A DNA stretch of 8,100 nt from Candidatus Omnitrophota bacterium (GTDB lineage: Bacteria > Omnitrophota > Koll11 > Gygaellales > Profunditerraquicolaceae): the NCBI GenBank assembly GCA_028719045.1, contig JAQULD010000076.1, positions 1 through 8,100 of the forward strand, in the 5' to 3' direction. The notes under the pieces are model-generated. The model had not been told where the DNA came from. It searched no databases and saw only the letters and a list, made by a program, of their open reading frames with translations. Below are positions 1-6,363 of the stretch, piece after piece (within the stretch, counting starts at the first letter, position 1; every line of letters starts with the position of its first letter). Position numbers and translations under genes: made by a program.

Positions 1-160
1 CTTTTTTAGCGGACCTGCCGAGCGTGATCACGGGAAGATGGCTGCACAAAACCACCGCTTGCCTGATACGGCCCGCCTTTACCTTCTCGAAAATATCTTT
101 TTGGGACAAAAGCGCGCCGCGGTAATCGACGAGCCCCAGATCAAACACTTCACACCGCAT
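1..160 (-). CDS. lipB: Octanoyltransferase LipB, N-terminal part (cut by window edge)
   Basis: Only the first 53 codons are present; the gene continues past base 1. The family transfers octanoyl groups from acyl carrier protein to lipoyl domains in the cytoplasm, the first step of lipoate synthesis. Seen: the peptide starts MRCEVFDLG, has a DYRGALLSQ segment like the family's 'Y..A...Q' helix, and reaches SHLPVITLGR (residues 40-49), matching the LipB hallmark H-x-P-V-x-T-x-G. The catalytic Cys and Lys lie outside the window. The ATG at 158-160 begins 4 bp after the lpd stop. No convincing Shine-Dalgarno is visible, so translation is probably coupled to lpd. Pairing lipB with lpd makes sense because both serve lipoate-dependent complexes. 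The identification rests on a short but characteristic stretch. Confidence 0.85.
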   Translation of the reverse strand, partial: MRCEVFDLGLVDYRGALLSQKDIFEKVKAGRIRQAVVLCSHLPVITLGRSAKK

Positions 161-164
161 AATA

Positions 165-1457
165 TTATTTTAAGGCTTCGCTTATGGCTTCTGAAATGCT
201 GGGATGCGGGAATATTGCATTTTTAAGCTGCGCAACAGTCTGCTTATTTCTTATCGCCAGGCTGAAAACCCCGATCAGTTCCACCGCCCTTGGGCCGATG
301 ATCTGGGCTCCGAGCAGCGCCCCTGTTTTATCGTGAGAAACTATTTTAATAAAGCCCTGCGTCTCATCGAGAATCCTGGCCATGCCCAAGCCCAGGAAAT
401 CGAATTTATTCACCTTGGCCGGCAAGCCTTTGGCTTTCGCCGCCTCTTCTGTAAGCCCGACGCTGGCGATCTCCGGATCGGTAAATATGCCTCCCGGCAC
501 GTTGTCACTATCAATCTTTACCGGATTATCAGGATCCGCTATATTTTCCGCGGCAACATTCCCTTGGTATGCGGCAAAATGGGCGAGCATTATCTTTCCC
601 GTACAGTCTCCGGCGGCATAAATGCCGGGGATATTGGTCCTTAAAAATTCATCGACCTCGACTTTCCCTTTTTCCAGTTTTATCCCGAGCTTTTCCAGGC
701 CTAACCCTGAAGTATCCGGCCTTCTGCCGACACACACCAGCACTAACTCGTAGGCTCCGGTTTCTTCGGCTTTTACGCTGGTATTGAGGTTGACCTTTAT
801 GGACTTCCTGGTAAAAATATTAAATAATTTCCCGGCGATCTCTTTATCCTCTCCCGGTAAAAGCTGCGGCATAAGCTCTACGACCGCGACGTTCGACCCT
901 AAATCCGAAAAGAGGCTGGCGAATTCACAGCCTATGACGCCTCCGCCTACGATCAAAAGCGAAGACGGTATATTTTTTATATTTATCAGCTCGTCGCTCG
1001 AAATGATCCTGGCCCCGTCGAATTTAAAGCTGGCGAGCTCCGCGGGCCTTGAACCGCAGGCTATCAGTATGGCTTTGGTTTCAATCGTCTCATTGCCTAC
1101 CTTGATCGCCTTATTAGAAATAATCTCAGCCTGGCCTTTTATAAAATCAATGCCTTTGAGCATGAATTCCATCCCGCGGCTAAGCTGCTCGACCACCTTC
1201 TCTTTTCTTTGCTGCACCGCGGTAAAGTTCAAGCCCGCCTGGCCTTTTAGTTCAACGCCGAAATTGCCGGCTTTCTTCAGGGAAACATAGATCTTCGCGG
1301 AATGGATCAACGCCTTGGTAGGGATGCATCCGCGGTTAAGGCAGGTGCCGCCGACAAGCGACTTTTCAATAATACAAACCTTGAGCCCCTTTGCCTTGGC
1401 AGTAAGGGCGGCGTTAGAACCCGCCCAGCCTGAACCGATTATCGCCAGATCATACAT
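165..1457 (-). CDS. lpdA: Dihydrolipoamide dehydrogenase (E3), compact form
   Basis: A 430-residue FAD-dependent disulfide oxidoreductase that reoxidises dihydrolipoyl groups with NAD+ in 2-oxoacid dehydrogenase or glycine cleavage complexes. Seen: FAD-binding GSGWAG at residues 8-13; redox-active disulfide C39/C44 in GGTCLNRGCIPTKAL; NAD-binding GGGVIG at 171-176; second FAD contact AAGD at 281-284; C-terminal dimerisation domain ending in HPSISE, which supplies the catalytic His418/Glu423 pair. This His-Glu pair favours lipoamide dehydrogenase over mercuric reductase or soluble transhydrogenase. The usual family length is about 450-475. The shortfall is mainly in the NAD domain, where strand LNTSVKAEETG (about 224-234) runs almost directly into YELVLVCVGRRPD without the normal beta-hairpin. 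The frame is intact. The start lies 13 bp after the mdh stop with only a weak ribosome binding site; lipB follows after 4 bp. Which complex it serves is not shown here. Confidence 0.93.
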   Translation of the reverse strand: MYDLAIIGSGWAGSNAALTAKAKGLKVCIIEKSLVGGTCLNRGCIPTKALIHSAKIYVSLKKAGNFGVELKGQAGLNFTAVQQRKEKVVEQLSRGMEFMLKGIDFIKGQAEIISNKAIKVGNETIETKAILIACGSRPAELASFKFDGARIISSDELINIKNIPSSLLIVGGGVIGCEFASLFSDLGSNVAVVELMPQLLPGEDKEIAGKLFNIFTRKSIKVNLNTSVKAEETGAYELVLVCVGRRPDTSGLGLEKLGIKLEKGKVEVDEFLRTNIPGIYAAGDCTGKIMLAHFAAYQGNVAAENIADPDNPVKIDSDNVPGGIFTDPEIASVGLTEEAAKAKGLPAKVNKFDFLGLGMARILDETQGFIKIVSHDKTGALLGAQIIGPRAVELIGVFSLAIRNKQTVAQLKNAIFPHPSISEAISEALK

Positions 1458-1470
1458 GCCGGTTTTATTT

Positions 1471-2397
1471 TTAAAGGATAACGGTTAATAATTCATTCAA
1501 ACTACGGATGGAATCAGCTGATTTAAGGAAAGCGCTTTTCTCTTCGCCGTTTAGGTCCAGTTCCACGATCTTCTCAATTCCGTCCTTGCCGATACAACAG
1601 GGCACGCCGATACAGATATCTTTCAGGCCGTATTCCCCCTCTAGTAAGGCGGACACGCCCAGTTCCGCCTTTTCGTCCTTTACTATCGCCCTGACTATCC
1701 GGGTAATGGCGACTGAAGGCGCGAAAAACGCGCTTCCGGTGCCAAGCAATGACACTATTTCTTTTCCGCGGTCTTTGGTCCTCGCGGATAATTCTTCTAT
1801 CGCCTTTACGTCCTGATCCTGGCTTAAAGGCCTGCCGTTCACGTATGTAAACCTGGCGAGCGGCAGCATCGCCTCGCCGTGGCTGCCGATGACCTGCGCC
1901 TTGACATCGGTATTTTTTACTTTTAATCTTTTGCTGATCAGATTATTAAACCTGGCCGCGTCAAGGCTTACTCCCATGCCGAAAACCCTGCGCCTGTCAA
2001 AGCCGGTTACCTGTAAGGCAAAATACGCCATCGCGTCCAAAGGATTAGTGACCACGATCACTATCGAATCAGGCGCCAGGATTTTTACCTTAAGGCAGAC
2101 TTCTTTTATTATCTGGGCGTTCTTATGCAAAAGGTCCTCGCGGGTCATGCCCGGCTTTCTGGGAAGCCCCGCGGTAATCACCACGATGCCGGAATCCTTG
2201 ATATTATCGATATTGTCAAAGCCTTCTATCTTATAGGAGGAGCCTGATACGGAACGGGCGTCTTCCAAGTCAAAGGCCTTGCCCTGCGCGACGCCTTTTA
2301 CGATGTCGATTAAGGCTACGTCCCCTAAGTGTTCTTCGGCGATATGCATGGCTGATAGCGCGCCGACATTTCCCGCTCCGATAACTGAAATCTTCAT
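1471..2397 (-). CDS. mdh: Malate dehydrogenase, LDH-like type
   Basis: A 308-residue NAD-dependent 2-hydroxyacid dehydrogenase that interconverts malate and oxaloacetate in the cytoplasm. Seen: Rossmann motif GAGNVG at residues 7-12; Asp31 at the end of beta-2, which favours NAD over NADP; active-site loop GLPRKPGMTRED at 78-88, where Arg80 replaces the Gln of lactate dehydrogenases and marks malate specificity, with Arg86 as second substrate contact; VTNPLD at 116-121; catalytic Asp146 and substrate Arg149 in SLDAARF; catalytic His173 in GSHGE. Length is normal for this LDH-like group. The start codon follows the icd stop by 9 bp, with an AGGA ribosome binding site about 8 bases upstream. 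Lying between isocitrate dehydrogenase and lpd, it fits a TCA-cycle or reductive dicarboxylate role. The motif after the catalytic loop (MGVSLDAARF) differs slightly from the common GVLDSARF. Confidence 0.95.
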   Translation of the reverse strand: MKISVIGAGNVGALSAMHIAEEHLGDVALIDIVKGVAQGKAFDLEDARSVSGSSYKIEGFDNIDNIKDSGIVVITAGLPRKPGMTREDLLHKNAQIIKEVCLKVKILAPDSIVIVVTNPLDAMAYFALQVTGFDRRRVFGMGVSLDAARFNNLISKRLKVKNTDVKAQVIGSHGEAMLPLARFTYVNGRPLSQDQDVKAIEELSARTKDRGKEIVSLLGTGSAFFAPSVAITRIVRAIVKDEKAELGVSALLEGEYGLKDICIGVPCCIGKDGIEKIVELDLNGEEKSAFLKSADSIRSLNELLTVIL

Positions 2398-2406
2398 TTT
2401 AAGGTC

Positions 2407-3489
2407 CTATTTTAATTCCGCGATAATAGCGTCCGCCATTTCCTGGGTCCCTACGGAAGTGGGGTCATTTGGATGGGGTTTCAGGTCATATGTAACGTAT
2501 TTTGAGTCGCGGATAACTTTTTTTACGGCATTTTCCAGCCTCTGTGCGGCGTTATCTTCATTCAAGTGCCTCAGCAAAAGGACCCCGGAAAGGATCATCG
2601 CCGTAGGGTTGACTTTATTAAGCCCGGCGTATTTTGGAGCGGAACCATGCACGGCCTCAAACACCGCCAGCCCCCCTCCGATATTGGCCCCCGGGGCAAC
2701 TCCCAGCCCGCCGACCAATCCCGCGCACAAATCAGACAGGATGTCCCCGTAAAGATTGGGCAGGACCAAAACATCGTAATTCTGCGGCTTCTGGACCAGC
2801 TGCATGGACATATTATCCACGATAGCCTCTTCAAAAATTATTTTGTCTTTGAATTCTTCCGCGACCAGGCGCGCGGTCTTTAAAAAAAGCCCGTCGGTAA
2901 ATTTCATGATATTCGCCTTATGCACGGCCGTCACTTTTTTGCGGTTAAGTTTTAAGGCGTACTCAAAGGCGAAACGCACTATCCTCTCTGAGGCAGAGAT
3001 GGAAATGGGTTTGATCGAGATGCCTGAATCAGGGCGGATCTTTTTGACACTGTACTTGTGTATATATTCTATAAGCCCTTTTGTCTCAGGACGCCCTTCC
3101 TCGAATTCGATCCCGGAATACAGGTCTTCGCTGTTTTCCCTGACGATTATAAGGTCTATGTTCTTATAGTAAGACTTTATCCCTTCATAGTATTTCGCCG
3201 GCCTAACGCAGGCGTAAAGGTCCAGTTCCTGCCTGATCGCCACATTTACCGAGCGAAAACCGCCGCCGATAGGGGTAGTGATCGGGCCTTTCAGCGCCAC
3301 TTTATTTTTCCTTACGGAATCAAGCGTTTCTTTAGGAAGGAGCGAATTGAATTTCGACAGCGCGTCCTGCCCGGCAAAAGCCACTTCCCAATCTATATCC
3401 ACTCCTGTCGCGTCAACGCACCTTCTTGCCGCGCGGCTTACTTCCGGGCCGATGCCGTCCCCCGGTATCAGGGTAACTTTATACGCCAT
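2407..3489 (-). CDS. icd: Isocitrate dehydrogenase, compact, probably NADP-dependent
   Basis: A 360-residue beta-decarboxylating dehydrogenase predicted to convert isocitrate to 2-oxoglutarate and CO2. Seen: [18 protein letters not shown] contains Ser80, Asn82 and Arg86, with Arg96 in VRP, equivalent to E. coli Icd Ser113, Asn115, Arg119 and Arg129, so isocitrate rather than 3-isopropylmalate is the likely substrate. Further conserved residues are Arg118 and Tyr125 (RENSEDLY), Lys191, and metal ligands Asp225, Asp249 and Asp253 (NLYGDILSD). The cofactor loop HGSAPKYAG carries Lys286-Tyr287, matching the NADP-binding Lys344-Tyr345 of E. coli, whereas NAD enzymes usually have Asp-Ile there. It is shorter than the 416-residue E. 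coli protein, lacking N-terminal residues and part of the segment between Lys191 and Asp225. It starts 2 bp after the leuD-like stop, with GGAG about 8 bases upstream. Homoisocitrate or isopropylmalate activity is the less likely alternative. Confidence 0.88.
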   Translation of the reverse strand: MAYKVTLIPGDGIGPEVSRAARRCVDATGVDIDWEVAFAGQDALSKFNSLLPKETLDSVRKNKVALKGPITTPIGGGFRSVNVAIRQELDLYACVRPAKYYEGIKSYYKNIDLIIVRENSEDLYSGIEFEEGRPETKGLIEYIHKYSVKKIRPDSGISIKPISISASERIVRFAFEYALKLNRKKVTAVHKANIMKFTDGLFLKTARLVAEEFKDKIIFEEAIVDNMSMQLVQKPQNYDVLVLPNLYGDILSDLCAGLVGGLGVAPGANIGGGLAVFEAVHGSAPKYAGLNKVNPTAMILSGVLLLRHLNEDNAAQRLENAVKKVIRDSKYVTYDLKPHPNDPTSVGTQEMADAIIAELK

Positions 3490-3491
3490 TA

Positions 3492-4001
3492 TTATTTCTC
3501 CACTTCAGGCAATTTGCCGTGTTTTTTATAATAATTGATGACCCCGCCTTCGGACAAAAGCGCCTGCATGAATTTAGGCAAAGGCTTACAGCTCAAAGTA
3601 ATATTCCTGGTCAGGTTCTTTACTATACCGGCGTCGAGGTCTATGTCAATTAAGTCGTTCTCTGAGATCTTATCGGTATCGGTTTCCAGCAAAAGCAGGC
3701 CGACATTAAAACCGTTGCGGTAGAAAATGCGCGCGAAGCTTTTTGCCAGCACCGCTTTTATTCCGGCCTCCCTTATTACCAGCGGCGCCTGTTCCCGGGA
3801 AGAGCCCATTCCGAAATTCTGGCCCGCCACGATCATGGATTCGCCCGGGATTATTTTTTTCGGAAAATCCGGGTCGATGTCCTCCATGATGTGCTTGGCT
3901 AATTCCTTCATATCGGTAATGGCGAATTTGTACCGCCCGGAAATGATAAAATCCGTATTGATGCTATCGCCTAATTTTATGCTCTTTCCCTGTATTCTCA
4001 T
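3492..4001 (-). CDS. LeuD/aconitase-type hydratase small subunit (swivel domain)
   Basis: A 169-residue separate swivelling domain of an aconitase-superfamily hydratase, expected to pair with the large subunit at 5102-6358. Seen: [14 protein letters not shown] near the N-terminus, [10 protein letters not shown] at residues 64-73 (the substrate-binding Ser-Ser-Arg motif), [15 protein letters not shown] at 88-102, and the C-terminal [16 protein letters not shown] typical of short archaeal-type LeuD proteins. The substrate-specificity loop reads YKFAITD (residues 24-30), unlike the YLRT of homoaconitases or the YLV-type loops described for archaeal isopropylmalate isomerases. The neighbouring isocitrate dehydrogenase suggests citrate/isocitrate as substrate, which is inference. 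The start codon lies 15 bp after the pilT stop with AGGG about 9 bases upstream. The icd gene begins 2 bp after its stop, implying coupling. It could still act in leucine synthesis, or on both substrates. Confidence 0.87.
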   Translation of the reverse strand: MRIQGKSIKLGDSINTDFIISGRYKFAITDMKELAKHIMEDIDPDFPKKIIPGESMIVAGQNFGMGSSREQAPLVIREAGIKAVLAKSFARIFYRNGFNVGLLLLETDTDKISENDLIDIDLDAGIVKNLTRNITLSCKPLPKFMQALLSEGGVINYYKKHGKLPEVEK

Positions 4002-4016
4002 ATGTTTATCGCCCTG

Positions 4017-5063
4017 TTATAACTGCCTGAATTCCTCGGTGTTCTTGACCTTTGACATCGCGACGTCAAGGGAGATCATGCCTTTCTGATAAAGTTCTTT
4101 TAACGATTTGTCCATCGTCTTCATCCCGTATTGGCTGCCTGTCTGCATGAGGGTGGGTATCTGCTCGATTTCCTGCTCGCGGATAAGATTACGGATGCCG
4201 GGAGTGCCTACCATGATCTCCGTGGACAGTATACGGCCCTTTCCTGAGGCCCTCGGAAGCAGCAACTGCGAAAGTACGCCCTGAAGGCAGTTGGCGAGCT
4301 GCAGCCTTACCTGCTGCTGCTGGTGGGGAGGAAACACGTCTATGATCCTTTCCACGGTCTGGGGCGCGTCCGGAGTATGCAGCGTTGCCAGGACAAGATG
4401 GCCCGTTTCTGCCGCGGTCAAAGTCGTGGAGATGGTCTCCAGGTCGCGCATTTCCCCGACGATAATGACGTTCGGGTCCTGCCTTAGCGCGTGCCTCAAG
4501 GCTTCGGCGAAAGAATGCGTATCCGCGTAAACCTCTCTTTGTTTTAATATGGCTTTCTTATTGGTATGTATGAACTCGATCGGGTCCTCGATGCTAAGCA
4601 TGAGGCATTCCCTCTCGTTATTGATAAGGTCTATCATCGCCGCCAGTGTCGTGGTTTTTCCGACGCCGGTAGGCCCGGTAACAAGCACCAGGCCGTTCGG
4701 TTTTCTGGCAAGCTCCAGGGCTATCGGAGGAAGCCCCAGTTCTTCTATTGTCGGTATGGTCAGGGGGACGCGCCTGAACGCGCCTTCGATCGAACCTTTT
4801 TGCTGGTGGATGTTGACTCTAAACCTGTCCAAAGTAGGAAGCGCCAGGGACAAGTCCAGTTCCATGTCCTTCTCGAACATTTCTTTTTGCGGGTCGGTGA
4901 GGATACTGTAAATCATTTTCTTCAAGGTATCCCTGTTTAAAGCCGGAAATTCGGTCCGCATGAGTTTTCCGTCTATACGCAGTATAGGAGGTTCCTTCTC
5001 GGTAAGATGCAGGTCCGATGCTTTTTTCTCTATGCACAACAAGAGCAGTTCGCGTATTTCCAT
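4017..5063 (-). CDS. pilT: Type IV pilus retraction ATPase PilT
   Basis: A 348-residue hexameric ATPase of the secretion/retraction superfamily, acting at the cytoplasmic face of the inner membrane to depolymerise pili for twitching motility or DNA uptake. Seen: N-terminal PAS-like domain with KASDLHL (residues 14-20); Walker A GPTGVGKTTT at 130-139; Asp box with IEDPIEFIH near 158-166; Walker B IIVGEMRD with Glu204; His box HLVLATLHT at 222-230; and the PilT-type C-terminal GIRNLIREQ (289-297), related to the AIRNLIRE retraction motif. Length and this motif favour PilT over the longer PilB extension ATPase; PilU-like function cannot be excluded. No other pilus gene is in the window. It sits between the two subunit genes of a metabolic hydratase, with a good GGAGG ribosome binding site and a 38-bp upstream gap, the largest in the run, so it may have some independent expression. 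Confidence 0.95.
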   Translation of the reverse strand: MEIRELLLLCIEKKASDLHLTEKEPPILRIDGKLMRTEFPALNRDTLKKMIYSILTDPQKEMFEKDMELDLSLALPTLDRFRVNIHQQKGSIEGAFRRVPLTIPTIEELGLPPIALELARKPNGLVLVTGPTGVGKTTTLAAMIDLINNERECLMLSIEDPIEFIHTNKKAILKQREVYADTHSFAEALRHALRQDPNVIIVGEMRDLETISTTLTAAETGHLVLATLHTPDAPQTVERIIDVFPPHQQQQVRLQLANCLQGVLSQLLLPRASGKGRILSTEIMVGTPGIRNLIREQEIEQIPTLMQTGSQYGMKTMDKSLKELYQKGMISLDVAMSKVKNTEEFRQL

Positions 5064-5070
5064 TTCGATA

Positions 5071-5075
5071 CCTCC
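5071..5075 (-). promoter_or_regulatory. Ribosome binding site of pilT
   Basis: On the minus strand GGAGG lies 7 bases before the pilT ATG (5061-5063). It is the best Shine-Dalgarno match in the window and fixes the pilT start. aspC, the leuC-like gene, lpd and lipB have weak or no recognisable sites. Confidence 0.8.
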
Positions 5076-5079
5076 AAGT

Positions 5080-5097
5080 TATGTTACATATGTTACA
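5080..5097. repeat. Two tandem 9-bp repeats upstream of pilT; possible operator
   Basis: The plus strand reads TATGTTACA twice in direct tandem, without mismatch, in the gap between the leuC-like stop and the pilT ribosome binding site. Read on the minus strand, the inner 16 bases (5082-5097) are TGTAA-CATATG-TAACA, an almost symmetrical TGT-N10-ACA dyad of the size bound by CRP/FNR-family regulators. A regulatory role is inferred from position and symmetry only; no promoter with clear -35 and -10 boxes was found beside it. Confidence 0.4.
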
Positions 5098-5101
5098 AAA
5101 A

Positions 5102-6358
5102 TTATTTCAAGTATTTCCTGGGATCAGCGATCCTTCCTTCGATCGCCGATGCCACGACGGTAGCGGGCGAGCCAAGGTATATGAAAGCGTTAGGATTACC
5201 CATCCTGCCCTTAAAATTCCTGTTTGCCGTGGAGATCACTGATTCTCCGTCCGCGGGGATGCCGTTATGCGTGCCTACGCACGGCCCGCAGCCCGGGGCG
5301 ACCACCACAGCTCCGGCTTTAACAAATATTTCAATCAGGCCTGATTCAATAGCTTCAAGCAATATGGGCCTGGAAGCTGGCACGATTATGCACCTAACAC
5401 CTTTAGCGACTTTTCTTTGTTTCAATATGGAAGCCGCTATTTTTAGGTCGGCGAGCCTTCCGTTTGTGCAGGTGCCTATGACCGCCTCGTTGATCTTCAC
5501 GTTCTTTAATTTATTCGCAGCGCTTACGGTATCCACATTATGCGGTATAGAGACCTGGGGCGGGAGTTTGGAAATATCAAACTCTAACACCTTCGCGTAA
5601 CGCGCGTCTTTATCCGGATAAACCGGTTCGATCTTTGCGCCTTTGCCCGCCCTTGCCTTTAGCCAGGAAGCGGTCTTGGCGTCGTAAGGCATGAAGCCGG
5701 CCTTAGCGCCCATTTCCACGACCATATTGCAGATGGTGAAACGCGCGTCCATATCCAGCTTGTCGATCACAGGGCCAAAAAACTCCACCGCCTTGTAAGT
5801 GGCCCCGTCCGCCCCGAGCGCGCCTATTATGTGCAGGATTATGTCTTTGGCGTAAATGCCTTTCGGGATCTTTCCCTTGACCACTATTTTGAAAGTCTCC
5901 GGGACTTTAAACCAGTTTGACCCCGTAGCAAGCGCTATGGATAGATCGGTTGAACCTACGCCCGTGGAAAACGCCCCTATCGCCCCATAGGTGCAAGTGT
6001 GCGAATCCGCCCCTAAAACCAGATACCCCGGCAGGACTTGTCCGGATTCAGGTATCACCTGATGGCAAACGCCGCACCCGATATCGTAAAGGGCGGAACC
6101 GTAATCCGATGCGAAAGCGCGCATTTTTTTATGCACTCTCGAAACACCCTCGCTTGGCGAAGGAGCGCTGTGGTCGATGACCATGCAGAATTTGGATTTT
6201 AATTTACTTACCCCCAGGTCCCTTATCCTGTCTATTATGATGGAGGAAGTGCCGTCCTGGCCGAAAGCGAAATCCACCTTGCAGATCGCCAGGTCACCCG
6301 CCGTAAGGTCCTTTCCGGCATGTTTACTTAATATTTTTTCCGCTATAGTTTTACCCAT
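5102..6358 (-). CDS. LeuC/aconitase-type hydratase large subunit (candidate aconitase)
   Basis: A 418-residue [4Fe-4S] hydro-lyase subunit of the archaeal-type LeuC/HacA family, which isomerises 2- and 3-hydroxy tricarboxylic or dicarboxylic acids through a dehydrated intermediate. Seen: IDHSAPSPSEGV (61-72), LGADSHTCTYGA (115-126), cluster ligands Cys297 in GTCTNGR and Cys357/Cys360 in APGCGPC, followed by STANRNFKGRMG (376-387). The length suits a free large subunit without the fused swivel domain, which is encoded separately at 3492-4001. The family covers isopropylmalate isomerase, homoaconitase and aconitase-like enzymes, and motifs visible here do not separate them. The neighbouring isocitrate dehydrogenase and malate dehydrogenase, and the absence here of leuA or leuB, favour citrate to isocitrate conversion. 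The ATG is 5 bp after the aspC stop without a clear ribosome binding site, suggesting coupling. Automated pipelines will probably name it leuC. Confidence 0.88.
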   Translation of the reverse strand: MGKTIAEKILSKHAGKDLTAGDLAICKVDFAFGQDGTSSIIIDRIRDLGVSKLKSKFCMVIDHSAPSPSEGVSRVHKKMRAFASDYGSALYDIGCGVCHQVIPESGQVLPGYLVLGADSHTCTYGAIGAFSTGVGSTDLSIALATGSNWFKVPETFKIVVKGKIPKGIYAKDIILHIIGALGADGATYKAVEFFGPVIDKLDMDARFTICNMVVEMGAKAGFMPYDAKTASWLKARAGKGAKIEPVYPDKDARYAKVLEFDISKLPPQVSIPHNVDTVSAANKLKNVKINEAVIGTCTNGRLADLKIAASILKQRKVAKGVRCIIVPASRPILLEAIESGLIEIFVKAGAVVVAPGCGPCVGTHNGIPADGESVISTANRNFKGRMGNPNAFIYLGSPATVVASAIEGRIADPRKYLK

Positions 6359-6363
6359 ATGAG

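Noticed and set aside
700..800. Possible frameshift or pseudogene in lpd where the NAD domain is short
   Set aside because: The frame is continuous from the FAD motif to the C-terminal His-Glu pair, and conserved motifs on both sides are in the same frame.
2407..3489. Reading this gene as leuB (3-isopropylmalate dehydrogenase) because of its size and leuCD-type neighbours
   Set aside because: The substrate segment [14 protein letters not shown] closely matches E. coli isocitrate dehydrogenase at Ser113, Asn115 and Arg119, which LeuB proteins do not have.
5007..5600. A 197-codon open frame on the plus strand
   Set aside because: It is antisense to the well-supported leuC-like and pilT genes, its translation shows no family motif, and it has no ribosome binding context. 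Other plus-strand frames across the window are shadows of the same kind.
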